From: DATKHR01 sp035510155
GTDB taxonomy: Bacteria > Acidobacteriota > Vicinamibacteria > Vicinamibacterales > CAVVIG01
Assembly: GCA_035510155.1 (NCBI GenBank)
Contig: DATKHR010000104.1
Span: forward strand, 1-29,300
Direction: 5' to 3'
Length of the DNA: 29,300 bases
Shown here: positions 1-7,432 of the stretch, piece after piece
How positions within the stretch are numbered: position 1 is the first letter of the stretch
How the letters are laid out: each line of letters opens with the position of its first letter
The notes under the pieces: generated by a model
What the model saw: the letters and a program-made list of their open reading frames with translations, nothing else
Databases searched by the model: none
Told to the model about the DNA's origin: nothing
Program-made: the position numbers and the translations under genes

Positions 1-409
1 CCGCATAACTGAAGTCGTAGGGGCCCCGCGTCGCACGAAGCGACACCGCGATGGCCGGCACTCCGAGAAGGGCGCCCTCGAGCGCTCCCGACACCGTCCC
101 CGAGTACGTGACATCGTCGCCCAGATTCCAGCCTTTGTTGATGCCGGAAACGACAAGGTCTGGCAGCCCCTTAAACACCTGAGTGATAGCGATGTTGACG
201 CAGTCGGTTGGCGTGCCGTCGACGGCGAAGACGTGTTCGCCGATCGTTTCGAGTCGAAGCGGGTGCCGTAGCGTCAGCGCGTGACCGATCGCGCTGGCCT
301 CTTCGGTCGGCGCCACGATAGTCACCTCGCCGATCGGCCTGAACGCTTCCGAAAGGACGCGCAACCCGTCGGAACGGTAGCCGTCGTCGTTGGTTATGAG
401 GATCCGCAC
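1..409 (-). CDS. surE: 5'/3'-nucleotidase SurE (partial, C-terminus off window)
   Basis: SurE is a metal-dependent phosphatase that removes phosphate from nucleoside 5'- and 3'-monophosphates. The first 136 codons are present and the reading frame runs off the left edge. The N-terminus reads RILITNDDGYRSDGL, the SurE metal-binding signature with the paired Asp residues. Further in are VDGTPTDCVNIA and VSGINKGWNLGDDVTYSGTV, both typical of the family. The most likely start is GTG at 409, because the ILITNDDG strand begins three codons later. A TATAAT hexamer on the same strand lies 16 nt upstream, and no clear Shine-Dalgarno site is visible. The gene diverges from the AmrS-like gene. Family assignment is very secure; the exact start is less so. 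Confidence 0.95.
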   Translation of the reverse strand, partial: MRILITNDDGYRSDGLRVLSEAFRPIGEVTIVAPTEEASAIGHALTLRHPLRLETIGEHVFAVDGTPTDCVNIAITQVFKGLPDLVVSGINKGWNLGDDVTYSGTVSGALEGALLGVPAIAVSLRATRGPYDFSYA

Positions 410-425
410 AATGCCCGGTCCGCAA

Positions 426-431
426 ATTATA
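426..431 (-). promoter_or_regulatory. -10 box for surE
   Basis: Perfect TATAAT on the minus strand, 16 nt before the surE GTG. No convincing -35 box is visible. The expected transcript start would give a leader of roughly 10 nt. Confidence 0.5.
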
Positions 432-545
432 CGGCGTTCACCGCGCGCCCCGCGCCCCGTTCGCTCGTTTCTCGTAGCCCTCGCAGGCTTCGGCCTTCGT
501 GCCTCGGTGGGGTCCCGCGGGCTTTGTGTGTTCGTGCCGCCCGCG

Positions 546-605
546 GTCGCGCGGGCGTCGCGTCCTCGTGCCGCCCCGCCGTCGCGCGGACGTCGTGTCC
601 TCGTG
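546..605. repeat. Imperfect 25-bp direct repeat, 35-bp period
   Basis: Positions 546-570 and 581-605 match at 23 of 25 bases. They lie in the intergenic stretch between divergent surE and the AmrS-like gene, close to the latter's start. The stretch is very GC-rich, so low complexity may be the cause. Apart from this repeat and the two -10 boxes I see nothing else in 410-637. Confidence 0.5.
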
Positions 606-619
606 TCCCGTGGAAGGAC

Positions 620-625
620 TACAAT
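620..625 (+). promoter_or_regulatory. -10 box for the amrS-like gene
   Basis: TACAAT, 12 nt before the ATG at 638. No good -35 match and no Shine-Dalgarno site are visible. The predicted leader is only a few nucleotides. Confidence 0.45.
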
Positions 626-637
626 CGATCTGATTCC

Positions 638-1762
638 ATGGCCACCATGGCCGAGGTCCTCGCTCGCGAGACGCGTGCAGGCGACCTCTACGAAACGCTG
701 TCCGATGGGCGACTCCGCTGCGTCGCGTGCGGCCATTGCTGCCCGCTACCTGCGGGCGCTGTCGGCGTGTGCAAGGTGCGCTTCAACGACGCCGGGACGC
801 TGCGGGTCCCTTGGGGCTATGTGGGCGGCGTGCAGTGCGATCCGATTGAGAAGAAGCCGTTCTTTCACGCGTACCCCGGCGCGCTCGCGTACAGCTTCGG
901 CATGCTCGGCTGCGATCTGCACTGCGCGTACTGCCAGAATTGGGTGACCTCGCAGGCGCTGCGCGACCCGGCCGCCATCGCTCCGCCCCGGCGCACGTCA
1001 CCTGAGGCTCTTGTTGTCGAGGCCCTGAACCAACATGCGAAGGTCGTCGTCAGCACGTACAACGAGCCGCTCATCACCACCGAATGGGCGGTGGCTGTCT
1101 TCCGGGAGGCCAAGGCTGCGGGGCTCGGAACCGCGTTCGTATCGAACGGCAACGGCACGCCGCGCGTGCTCGACTACCTCCGGCCATGGATTGACCTCTA
1201 CAAGGTTGATCTCAAGAGCTTCGACGATCGGCACTATCGCGAGCTCGGCGGACGCCTGCATCCGATTCTCGACACGATTCAGCGACTCCATCGGATGGAC
1301 GTCTGGCTCGAAATCGTGACGTTGTTGATTCCCGATTTCAACGATTCGCACGACGAGCTCGACCGCTTGTCTTCATTCATTGCGAGCGTGTCGCCGGACA
1401 TCCCCTGGCACGTGACCGCGTTTCACACCGACTACAAAATGCAGGATCGCGCTGAGACGACGGCCGAGATGCTCGTGACCGCCGCGAACATTGGCCGCCG
1501 GAATGGACTTCGCTACGTTTACGCAGGCAACCTTCCGGGCCAGGTCGAAGGCTTCGAGCACACCCGATGCGCGGGCTGCGGAGAGCGGTTGGTGTCTCGT
1601 CTTGGCTACTACATTCAGGACTATCACCTGACGCCCGACGGCCGCTGCCCGGCCTGTCTGGCAAACGTGCCGGGACGGTGGAGCGCGCGCTTCGACGGAC
1701 AAATCGCATCGCGACCCTTCATTCCAGGGGGGTCGCGGCTTAGAATCATTGGGCTCAGATGA
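638..1762 (+). CDS. amrS: AmmeMemoRadiSam-system radical SAM protein (AmrS-like)
   Basis: A 374-residue radical SAM enzyme. The SAM/4Fe-4S motif CX3CX2C is at C92, C96 and C99 (GCDLHCAYCQN). An N-terminal Cys-rich segment (C28, C31, C34, C35, C45) and C-terminal CAGCG and CPAC pairs are typical of the AmrS family and could bind extra iron-sulfur clusters or zinc. This family usually sits with AmrA (AMMECR1-like) and AmrB (Memo-like), but neither is in this window. The frame stays open upstream to 281, but the conserved Cys-rich region begins shortly after ATG 638, so that start is chosen. The stop overlaps the moaA start as ATGA, which suggests translational coupling. Its substrate cannot be read from the sequence. 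The generic alternative is a PflA-type activase. Confidence 0.85.
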   Translation: MATMAEVLARETRAGDLYETLSDGRLRCVACGHCCPLPAGAVGVCKVRFNDAGTLRVPWGYVGGVQCDPIEKKPFFHAYPGALAYSFGMLGCDLHCAYCQNWVTSQALRDPAAIAPPRRTSPEALVVEALNQHAKVVVSTYNEPLITTEWAVAVFREAKAAGLGTAFVSNGNGTPRVLDYLRPWIDLYKVDLKSFDDRHYRELGGRLHPILDTIQRLHRMDVWLEIVTLLIPDFNDSHDELDRLSSFIASVSPDIPWHVTAFHTDYKMQDRAETTAEMLVTAANIGRRNGLRYVYAGNLPGQVEGFEHTRCAGCGERLVSRLGYYIQDYHLTPDGRCPACLANVPGRWSARFDGQIASRPFIPGGSRLRIIGLR

Positions 1763-2775
1763 ACGACACGCTCGGGAGACCGCTCAGAAATCTGCGGCTC
1801 TCCGTGACCGACCGATGCAATCTGCGCTGCGAGTACTGCATGCCCGAGGACGACTACGCGTGGCTGCCGCGCGAGGACGTCCTGCACTTCGAGGAGATCA
1901 GCGCGCTCGTCGATGTGTTCCTTTCTCTCGGCGTGGACAGGGTGCGCTTGACCGGCGGCGAGCCGCTGCTTCGGCGCGATATCTCCACGCTTCTCCATAT
2001 GCTGTCCGCGAAGAAGGGTATTCGGGACCTTGCGTTGACGACGAACGGCGTCCTCCTGTCCGATCAGGTCGATCAGTTGAAAGCGGCGGGTCTTGGCCGG
2101 ATCACCGTAAGCCTGGACACATTACGGCCGGATCGGTTTCGTTTGCTGACGCGCTTCGATCAGCTCGACGCCGTCCATGCGGGCATTGCTGCGGCCACCC
2201 GCATGTTCGGAACGTTGAAGATCGATTCCGTCGTGATGCGCGGCGTCAACGAAGACGAGCTGGCGGCGCTCATCGAGTACGGGAAGTCGGCAAGGGCCGA
2301 GGTCCGGTTCATCGAGTACATGGACGTTGGCGGCGCCACGCGCTGGTCGCCGGATCGCGTCGTCTCTCGCCGGGAGATTCTCGACACACTGTCGCGGCGC
2401 TACGGGCGTATTGAACCGATCATCGAACGATCGTCTGCGCCCGCGGATCGGTTCACGCTCGGCGACGGCACGACCTTCGGCATCATCTCCTCGACGACCG
2501 AGCCTTTTTGCCGGTCCTGCGATCGGAGCCGCCTGACGGCCGATGGCATGTGGTATCTGTGCCTTTACGCGACGCAGGGCCTCGATCTACGCGGCCCTTT
2601 GAGGCGTGGCGCATCGTCGGACGACCTCCGCACGCTCATCGCGAATCGCTGGCGCAGCCGCGACGATCGCGGCGCCGAGCAGCGCCTCGCGCTCGGCGGA
2701 CAGCGCGCTTTCGTCCCAGTGCAGGACCTCCTCAAGCGCGATCCGCACTTGGAAATGCACACGCGCGGCGGCTAG
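1759..2775 (+). CDS. moaA: GTP 3',8-cyclase MoaA (molybdenum cofactor biosynthesis)
   Basis: MoaA converts GTP to 3',8-cyclo-7,8-dihydro-GTP, the first step of molybdopterin synthesis, in the cytoplasm. The 338-residue protein has the N-terminal radical SAM cluster motif at C20, C24 and C27 (CNLRCEYC). It also has the second, C-terminal 4Fe-4S motif CX2CX13C at C251, C254 and C268. It ends in the Gly-Gly tail important for catalysis in this family (HTRGG). The LTGGEPL segment at 64-70 is the SAM-binding GGE motif. Length is normal. The start overlaps the AmrS-like stop by 4 nt, and no Shine-Dalgarno site is visible. A TAGAAT hexamer at 1741-1746 could give a second transcript. No other moa or moe gene is in the window. 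Confidence 0.96.
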   Translation: MNDTLGRPLRNLRLSVTDRCNLRCEYCMPEDDYAWLPREDVLHFEEISALVDVFLSLGVDRVRLTGGEPLLRRDISTLLHMLSAKKGIRDLALTTNGVLLSDQVDQLKAAGLGRITVSLDTLRPDRFRLLTRFDQLDAVHAGIAAATRMFGTLKIDSVVMRGVNEDELAALIEYGKSARAEVRFIEYMDVGGATRWSPDRVVSRREILDTLSRRYGRIEPIIERSSAPADRFTLGDGTTFGIISSTTEPFCRSCDRSRLTADGMWYLCLYATQGLDLRGPLRRGASSDDLRTLIANRWRSRDDRGAEQRLALGGQRAFVPVQDLLKRDPHLEMHTRGG

Positions 2776-2809
2776 AAAAGCCCATCCATGCGCCACTCGT
2801 GGGACCCGA

Positions 2810-2836
2810 CTGTCCGTTTTCGAACGATCGGGACAG
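2810..2836 (+). terminator. Possible terminator hairpin after moaA
   Basis: CTGTC (2810-2814) pairs with GACAG (2832-2836). Inside, CGTT and AACG close a TTCG tetraloop (2815-2826), with a five-base bulge at 2827-2831. Only a short, weak T-rich tail follows. It lies between moaA and the promoter of the ABC cluster. Confidence 0.35.
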
Positions 2837-2851
2837 GTTTCGTGACAATTC

Positions 2852-2880
2852 AAGACACCACTAAATGACAGTGCTATAAT
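2852..2880 (+). promoter_or_regulatory. Sigma70-type promoter of the ABC-adaptor operon
   Basis: A perfect TATAAT -10 at 2875-2880 has a 4-of-6 -35 element (AAGACA, 2852-2857) with an ideal 17-bp spacer. The transcript would start near 2887, giving a leader of about 100 nt before the adaptor gene. It is the best two-box promoter I found in the window. Confidence 0.65.
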
Positions 2881-2988
2881 CACTTAACGGCTTCGGCTCG
2901 GCTGGCTTGCCCTTTGAAGTTCACGTTCGCGATTGGCATTGCGATCGTTTTCGCCATGAATTCCGTCTAAACAGGCTGAAAAATACCA

Positions 2989-4242
2989 ATGGATATTGCG
3001 CGCCCGTCAAACGTCAGAAAGAAGCGGATCCGCCGCGCGCTTTATGCCGGCGCGGGTCTGCTCGCCGTCGTGCTCGTAAGCGTTGGACTTTCTCGCTTGA
3101 AGCCCGCCGCGCCCACGGTCGAGCGTGCCGTCGTCTGGCCAGATACGGTGAAACGCGGGCCGATGGTGCGACAGGTTCGTGGTCTGGGGATCCTGACGCC
3201 TGAAGATATCCGGTGGATTCCAGCGACCACTCAGGGGCGGGTAGAAAACATCATCCTCCGACCGGGCACGCCCGTGAAGGCCAACAGCATCATCCTCGAG
3301 CTCAGCAACCCGACTCTCGAGCAGCAGTTGCAGGACGCCGAGCTGAAGCTGGCGGCGGCCGAAGCGGGCCTCGCAAACTTGAAGGTGCAGTTGCAGAACG
3401 ATCTCCTCCAGGCACGGGCGACGGCCGCGAACATGGACGGCGACTACAAGAAGGCGGAGATGAACGCGGAGATGAAAGAAGCGCTTGCCAAGGACAAGCT
3501 GGTCTCCGACCTCGAGCTGCGTCAGGCGAAGGTGGACGCCGAACAACTTGGCGTGCGCAGCCGCATCGCCCAGGAACAACTGGACAGTAAGGCGGACTCC
3601 ATGCGCGCGCAACTCGCCGTACAACAGTCGCTCGTCGACCAGGCGCGCGCCGTGCTCGTGCTCACACGGCAGCAGCGGGACGAATTGAAGGTTCGGGCGG
3701 GGCTCGACGGGATGCTGCAGCTCGTGCCGGTCGAAGTCGGTCAGCAGGTGGCGCCCGGTACGAACCTCGCGCGCGTCGCGAACCCGAGCCGCTTGAAGGC
3801 CGAAATCAAGATCGCCGAGACGCAAGCCAAAGACATCCAGATCGGCCAAAAGGCCGAAGTGGACACGCGCAACGGCGTCGTCGAAGGGCGCGTGGCACGG
3901 ATCGATCCGTCGGTCATCAACGGGACGCGCACGGTCGACGTCACCATGACTGGTGAGCTGCCTAAGGGCGCGGTCCCCGACCTCAGCGTCGACGGGACGA
4001 TTGAGCTCGAACGGCTGAACGACGTGCTCTATACGGGCCGGCCGGCATTTGGCCAGGATCAGAGCGTCGTCGGCCTGTTCAAGGTCGCGCCCGATGGGGT
4101 GAACGCGGAGCGTGTCCAGGTCAAGCTCGGAAAGAGCTCGGTCAACACCATCGAGATTCTGTCGGGACTGAAGGTCGGTGATCAGGTGATTCTGTCCGAC
4201 ATGTCGGCGTACGACGCGTACGACCGCATCAGACTGAAATAG
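2989..4242 (+). CDS. HlyD/MacA-type periplasmic adaptor of an ABC efflux system
   Basis: A 417-residue membrane-fusion (periplasmic adaptor) protein, which links an inner-membrane transporter to an outer-membrane channel. Residues about 17-34 form one N-terminal membrane anchor after a basic stretch (RKKRIRR). A biotinyl-lipoyl half follows (IILRPGTPVKANSIILELSN). Residues about 110-235 form a long Gln/Ala/Leu-rich helical hairpin. The second lipoyl half (VPVEVGQQVAPGTNLARV) and beta-barrel segments follow. The C-terminal part carries VKLGKSSVNTIEILSGLKVGDQVILSD, split here by position only as the usual membrane-proximal motif near residues 375-400. It is first in a run with two ABC ATPases, 32 nt ahead of the first. 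The Shine-Dalgarno site is weak. The transported substrate is unknown. Confidence 0.88.
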   Translation: MDIARPSNVRKKRIRRALYAGAGLLAVVLVSVGLSRLKPAAPTVERAVVWPDTVKRGPMVRQVRGLGILTPEDIRWIPATTQGRVENIILRPGTPVKANSIILELSNPTLEQQLQDAELKLAAAEAGLANLKVQLQNDLLQARATAANMDGDYKKAEMNAEMKEALAKDKLVSDLELRQAKVDAEQLGVRSRIAQEQLDSKADSMRAQLAVQQSLVDQARAVLVLTRQQRDELKVRAGLDGMLQLVPVEVGQQVAPGTNLARVANPSRLKAEIKIAETQAKDIQIGQKAEVDTRNGVVEGRVARIDPSVINGTRTVDVTMTGELPKGAVPDLSVDGTIELERLNDVLYTGRPAFGQDQSVVGLFKVAPDGVNAERVQVKLGKSSVNTIEILSGLKVGDQVILSDMSAYDAYDRIRLK

Positions 4243-4262
4243 AGCGCGCGCGACAACGCCGC

Positions 4263-4268
4263 AAGGAG
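4263..4268 (+). promoter_or_regulatory. Ribosome binding site of the first ABC ATPase
   Basis: AAGGAG, 6 nt before ATG 4275. It fixes that start and contrasts with the many starts here that lack a Shine-Dalgarno site. Confidence 0.7.
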
Positions 4269-4274
4269 CGAACC

Positions 4275-4985
4275 ATGGCAGAGAACGGCCAGCCGATCAT
4301 CAAGCTTGACGGTGTCACAAAGGTGTTCTTCACCGACGAGGTCGAAACCCACGCACTGTCTGGCGTCCACATGGAGATCGGCAAGGGTGAGTACGTGGCG
4401 ATTGCGGGGCCGTCGGGCTGCGGCAAGTCGACGCTGCTTTCGATTCTCGGCCTGCTCGACTCGCCAACAGAAGGCCAGTACCACCTGAACGGGCGGCCCG
4501 TCGCGGAGCTGGCCGCGTCCGAGCGTGCGCGCGTCCGGAATCGCGAGATCGGGTTCATCTTCCAGAGCTTCAACCTGATTGGCGACCTCACCGTGTTCGA
4601 GAACGTGGAGCTGCCGCTGACCTACCGGGGCATGAAGGCGGCCGAACGTCGACAACGTGCCGAAGCCGCGCTCGAGCGCGTCGGCATGGCGCACCGTGCC
4701 AAGCATCTCCCGAGCCAGCTGTCCGGTGGTCAGCAACAGCGCGTCGCGGTGGCCCGCGCGGTCGCGGGAGAGCCGCTGATGTTGCTCGCGGACGAGCCCA
4801 CGGGCAACCTCGACTCGCGCAGTGGCGAAGCGGTCATGGACCTGCTCCGCGAGCTGCACAAGGGCGGTGCCACCATCTGCATGGTCACGCACGACCCGCG
4901 CTACGCGCGACACGCGGACCGCAGCATCCATCTCTTTGACGGTCGCGTCGTCGAGGAGCGCATGGAAATGGCTGTTACCGAGTAG
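4275..4985 (+). CDS. ABC transporter ATP-binding protein (MacB/LolD type)
   Basis: A 236-residue cytoplasmic ATPase of the MacB/LolD/FtsE class. All motifs are intact: Walker A GPSGCGKST (45-53), Q-loop Gln97 in FIFQSFNL, signature LSGGQQQR (149-156), Walker B with D173 and E174 in LLADEPTGNLDS, and switch His206 in VTHDP. The FQSFNL and ADEPTGNLD stretches are typical of type VII (mechanotransmission) exporters rather than importers. It follows the adaptor gene and would normally pair with a MacB- or FtsX-like permease, but none is encoded here. Likely cotranscribed with the adaptor from the 2852-2880 promoter. Confidence 0.93.
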   Translation: MAENGQPIIKLDGVTKVFFTDEVETHALSGVHMEIGKGEYVAIAGPSGCGKSTLLSILGLLDSPTEGQYHLNGRPVAELAASERARVRNREIGFIFQSFNLIGDLTVFENVELPLTYRGMKAAERRQRAEAALERVGMAHRAKHLPSQLSGGQQQRVAVARAVAGEPLMLLADEPTGNLDSRSGEAVMDLLRELHKGGATICMVTHDPRYARHADRSIHLFDGRVVEERMEMAVTE

Positions 4986-5017
4986 AGATCCGTCATGGCT
5001 CGTGGCTGAAGGCTTTG

Positions 5018-5098
5018 ATGGCTGAGCGGAAGTCCTCCAAAGTTACCACCCTCGTCGCGGTCGCGCCCGCCGTCGGGATCCGCGCCGGTATCGTCTGA
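5018..5098 (+). CDS. Possible 26-codon ORF between the two ABC ATPases
   Basis: ATG at 5018 has AAGG five nucleotides upstream, and the frame stops 4 nt before the second ATPase start. The peptide begins MAERKSSKVTTLVAVAP and is basic and then hydrophobic. It may be a coupling leader or chance. It does not resemble a permease remnant that I can recognise. Confidence 0.2.
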   Translation: MAERKSSKVTTLVAVAPAVGIRAGIV

Positions 5099-5102
5099 CC
5101 TC

Positions 5103-5771
5103 ATGCTCATCTCGCTGCGGAATGTCGAGAAGTCGTACCCCGTCGGCGTCGGCCGCACATATGTGCTGCGACGGATCAATCTGGACATCAAGGACGGTGA
5201 GTTCGTCTCAATCATGGGACCGTCCGGTGCCGGGAAATCGACGGTGCTGCACATCCTCGGCATGCATGACAGCGCCTGGTCCGGCGAGTACTACTTCACA
5301 GATCAGCCGGTCCATCGTCTCAATCCGAAACAGCGTTCGGAATTGCACAAGAAGCACATCGGCTTCGTTTTTCAGAGCTATCACCTCCTCGACAACCTGA
5401 CGGTGTATGAGAACCTCGAGATTCCCCTCTCGTACAGAAATGTCAGCCGCAAGGACCGCCAGAGCATGGTCGCCGACATTCTCGACCGGTTCCAGATCGT
5501 GGGGAAGAAGGACTTGTATCCGAACCAGCTGTCGGGCGGCCAACAACAGCTGGTCGGCGTCGCGCGCGCCGTGATCGCGAATCCACAGGTGATCCTTGCA
5601 GATGAGCCGACGGGCAACCTGCACTCGGCGCAGGGTAAAGAGATCATGGAGCTTTTCAGGACGCTGAACGAGGGCGGAACGACAATCGTCCAAGTAACGC
5701 ATTCGGAGGTCAACGCGTCTTATGGAACACGCATCATCCAGTTGCGCGATGGCTGGGTGGTCGACGACTGA
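5103..5771 (+). CDS. Second ABC ATP-binding protein with altered D-loop
   Basis: A 222-residue MacB/LolD-type ATPase. Walker A is GPSGAGKST (39-47), the Q-loop is Gln91, the signature is LSGGQQQ (143-149), Walker B has D167 and E168, and the switch His is H200. Two positions differ from the usual pattern: the residue after LSGGQQQ is Leu150 rather than Arg, and the D-loop reads GNLHS with His174 where Asp is expected. The first ATPase has the normal residues at both. This raises the possibility of an asymmetric heterodimer with one weakened site. Start ATG 5103 is right before the conserved strand; no strong Shine-Dalgarno site is seen. No permease lies beside it. Confidence 0.92.
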   Translation: MLISLRNVEKSYPVGVGRTYVLRRINLDIKDGEFVSIMGPSGAGKSTVLHILGMHDSAWSGEYYFTDQPVHRLNPKQRSELHKKHIGFVFQSYHLLDNLTVYENLEIPLSYRNVSRKDRQSMVADILDRFQIVGKKDLYPNQLSGGQQQLVGVARAVIANPQVILADEPTGNLHSAQGKEIMELFRTLNEGGTTIVQVTHSEVNASYGTRIIQLRDGWVVDD

Positions 5772-5781
5772 CGTTTGGCTC

Positions 5782-5834
5782 GCGCCAGTGGAGATTCGCG
5801 CCGGTGGGGGGTACCGACCAAAAGTCTCCTTTTG
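5782..5834. repeat. Direct repeat and small palindrome upstream of the NtrC-like gene
   Basis: GCGCCAGTGG (5782-5791) and GCGCCGGTGG (5798-5807) are direct repeats with a 16-bp period. Just after them is a perfect inverted repeat, CAAAAG-TCTC-CTTTTG (5819-5834). They lie in the 98-nt gap before the regulator gene, where a regulator site would be expected. Function is not shown. Confidence 0.35.
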
Positions 5835-5857
5835 ACGTCTAAAGGGCGTCCAATTCC

Positions 5858-5862
5858 AGGAG
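5858..5862 (+). promoter_or_regulatory. Ribosome binding site deciding the NtrC-like start
   Basis: AGGAG, 7 nt before GTG 5870. The alternative ATG at 5939 has no Shine-Dalgarno site, so this element favours the longer protein. Confidence 0.6.
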
Positions 5863-5869
5863 CAGAACC

Positions 5870-7306
5870 GTGGCAGTTGCGCACCGATGGCCGGCAGACA
5901 CTCTTGGCGACACAACGAGTCTTTCAGATTCGACACCGATGCGCACCGAGGCCACGCTGCCGCGCGTGCTCATCGCAGACGATCAAGCCGACGTGCTCGA
6001 AGCGCTCCGACTGCTGCTCAAAGGCGAGGGGTTCAAAATCGAATCGGCCAGCTCGCCCGGCGGCATCCTCGACGCGGTCGATAGCGACGATTTCGACGCC
6101 GTGCTGATGGATCTGAATTACGCGCGCGACACGACATCGGGGCAGGAAGGCCTCGATCTCCTCTCGCAACTGCGTTCACACGATCCTACCCTTCCGGTCG
6201 TGGTCATGACCGCGTGGGGCAGCGTAGAGGTTGCCGTCGAAGCGATGCGTCGCGGCGCTCGCGACTTCGTCCAGAAGCCGTGGGAAAACGCGCGGCTTCT
6301 GACCATCCTCCGCACGCAGGTCGAGCTCGCCCGCGCGCTGCGCCGCCAGCAGCGGCTCGAAGCGGAGAATCGATCGCTCAAACCTGACGCCCGTCCCCTC
6401 CTCATCGCCGAGGCGCCGTCGATGCGGCCGGTGCTGGAGCTGATTCAGCGCGTCGGGCCGTCGGAAGCGAACGTGCTCGTCACCGGCGAGAACGGAACGG
6501 GCAAAGGGACGGTGGCGCAGGCCATTCATGCTGTCTCAGGCCGTGCCGGCAAGGGACTGGTGACCGTCAACGCCGGTGGGCTGTCGGATGGTGTCTTCGA
6601 GAGCGAGCTCTTCGGCCACGTCAAGGGGGCGTTCACCGACGCGAAGAGCGACCGCGTCGGACGGTTCGAGCTCGCCGACAGTGGGACACTGTTCCTCGAC
6701 GAGATCGCGAACGTGCCGCTCAATCTTCAGCCGAAGCTCCTGCGCGTGCTCGAGACCGGAGATTTCGAGCGCGTCGGATCGTCGCGCACGCGTCACGTGG
6801 ACGTGCGCATCCTGTCCGCGAGCAACGCGAACCTCGTCGACGAAGTCGGCGGCGGTCGATTCCGGCAGGATCTGCTGTTTCGGTTGAATACGATCGAGAT
6901 CCATCTGCCTCCGCTGCGCGATCGCCGCGACGACATCGCGGCGCTGGCCGGGCACTTTCTGCGCCAGCATGCGCAGCGGTATCGGAAGACCATCAACGGG
7001 TTCGAGCCGGTCGCGCTGCAGGCGCTGCTCGACCATCCCTGGCCGGGCAACATCCGCGAACTCGATCACGCGGTCGAGCGCGGCGTGCTGATGGCGCAAG
7101 GCGCCACGATTCGCCTCGGCGAGCTGGGGTTGCGCATCGACCGCGACGCGACGTCGCGAATCGAGGACATGAGCCTCGAGGAAGTCGAGGGATTCCTCAT
7201 CAAGAAGGCCATGGCGCGCTTCGACGGTAACGTCAGCCAGGCGGCCAAAGCGCTCGGCCTGAGCCGCAGCGCGCTGTACCGCCGGCTGCAGCGATACGGA
7301 CTCTAG
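5870..7306 (+). CDS. NtrC-family sigma54-dependent response regulator
   Basis: A 478-residue regulator with three domains. The receiver (about 32-150) has the acidic pair D37/D38, phospho-acceptor D81, T114 and K136. The AAA+ domain (about 178-410) has Walker A GENGTGKGT (206-214), Walker B LFLDEI (274-279) and arginine-finger region FRQDLLFRLN. A Fis-type helix-turn-helix lies at about 450-478. The sigma54-contact loop reads GAFTDA (253-258) instead of GAFTGA. The usual Glu after the Walker A Lys is Gly213. GTG 5870 is chosen for its Shine-Dalgarno site, giving about 23 residues before the alternative Met24. It probably works with the downstream kinase to control the adaptor/ATPase genes, inferred from position. 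Confidence 0.93.
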   Translation: MAVAHRWPADTLGDTTSLSDSTPMRTEATLPRVLIADDQADVLEALRLLLKGEGFKIESASSPGGILDAVDSDDFDAVLMDLNYARDTTSGQEGLDLLSQLRSHDPTLPVVVMTAWGSVEVAVEAMRRGARDFVQKPWENARLLTILRTQVELARALRRQQRLEAENRSLKPDARPLLIAEAPSMRPVLELIQRVGPSEANVLVTGENGTGKGTVAQAIHAVSGRAGKGLVTVNAGGLSDGVFESELFGHVKGAFTDAKSDRVGRFELADSGTLFLDEIANVPLNLQPKLLRVLETGDFERVGSSRTRHVDVRILSASNANLVDEVGGGRFRQDLLFRLNTIEIHLPPLRDRRDDIAALAGHFLRQHAQRYRKTINGFEPVALQALLDHPWPGNIRELDHAVERGVLMAQGATIRLGELGLRIDRDATSRIEDMSLEEVEGFLIKKAMARFDGNVSQAAKALGLSRSALYRRLQRYGL

Positions 7307-7418
7307 GCGAATCGCGGAAATCGAGCGGCCCGGGCTCCGGTAAGGCACCGCAGTCACGAATCGAGGCGCCAGTCACGGGCCACGAGCTATCTGGCGCGCC
7401 GGCCGCCCGACGGTAGTG

Positions 7419-7424
7419 GATAAT
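7419..7424 (+). promoter_or_regulatory. -10 box placed for a leaderless kinase mRNA
   Basis: GATAAT, 8 nt before ATG 7433, with no Shine-Dalgarno site. Transcription would begin at or next to the start codon. Confidence 0.45.
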
Positions 7425-7432
7425 CGGCTCTG

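Noticed and set aside
281..637. A 119-codon N-terminal extension of the AmrS-like protein
   Set aside because: It overlaps surE, is low-complexity Arg/Pro/Val-rich sequence, and AmrS proteins start close to the Cys-rich segment.
2903..2918. A sigma54-like element (TGGCTTG-N4-TTGAA) before the adaptor gene
   Set aside because: The critical -12 GC is GA, and a much better sigma70-type promoter lies just upstream. Kept only as a weak possibility given the NtrC-like neighbour.
5018..5098. The small ORF between the ATPases as a permease remnant
   Set aside because: Its 26 residues show no similarity I can recognise to FtsX or MacB membrane segments, and the gap is too short to judge.
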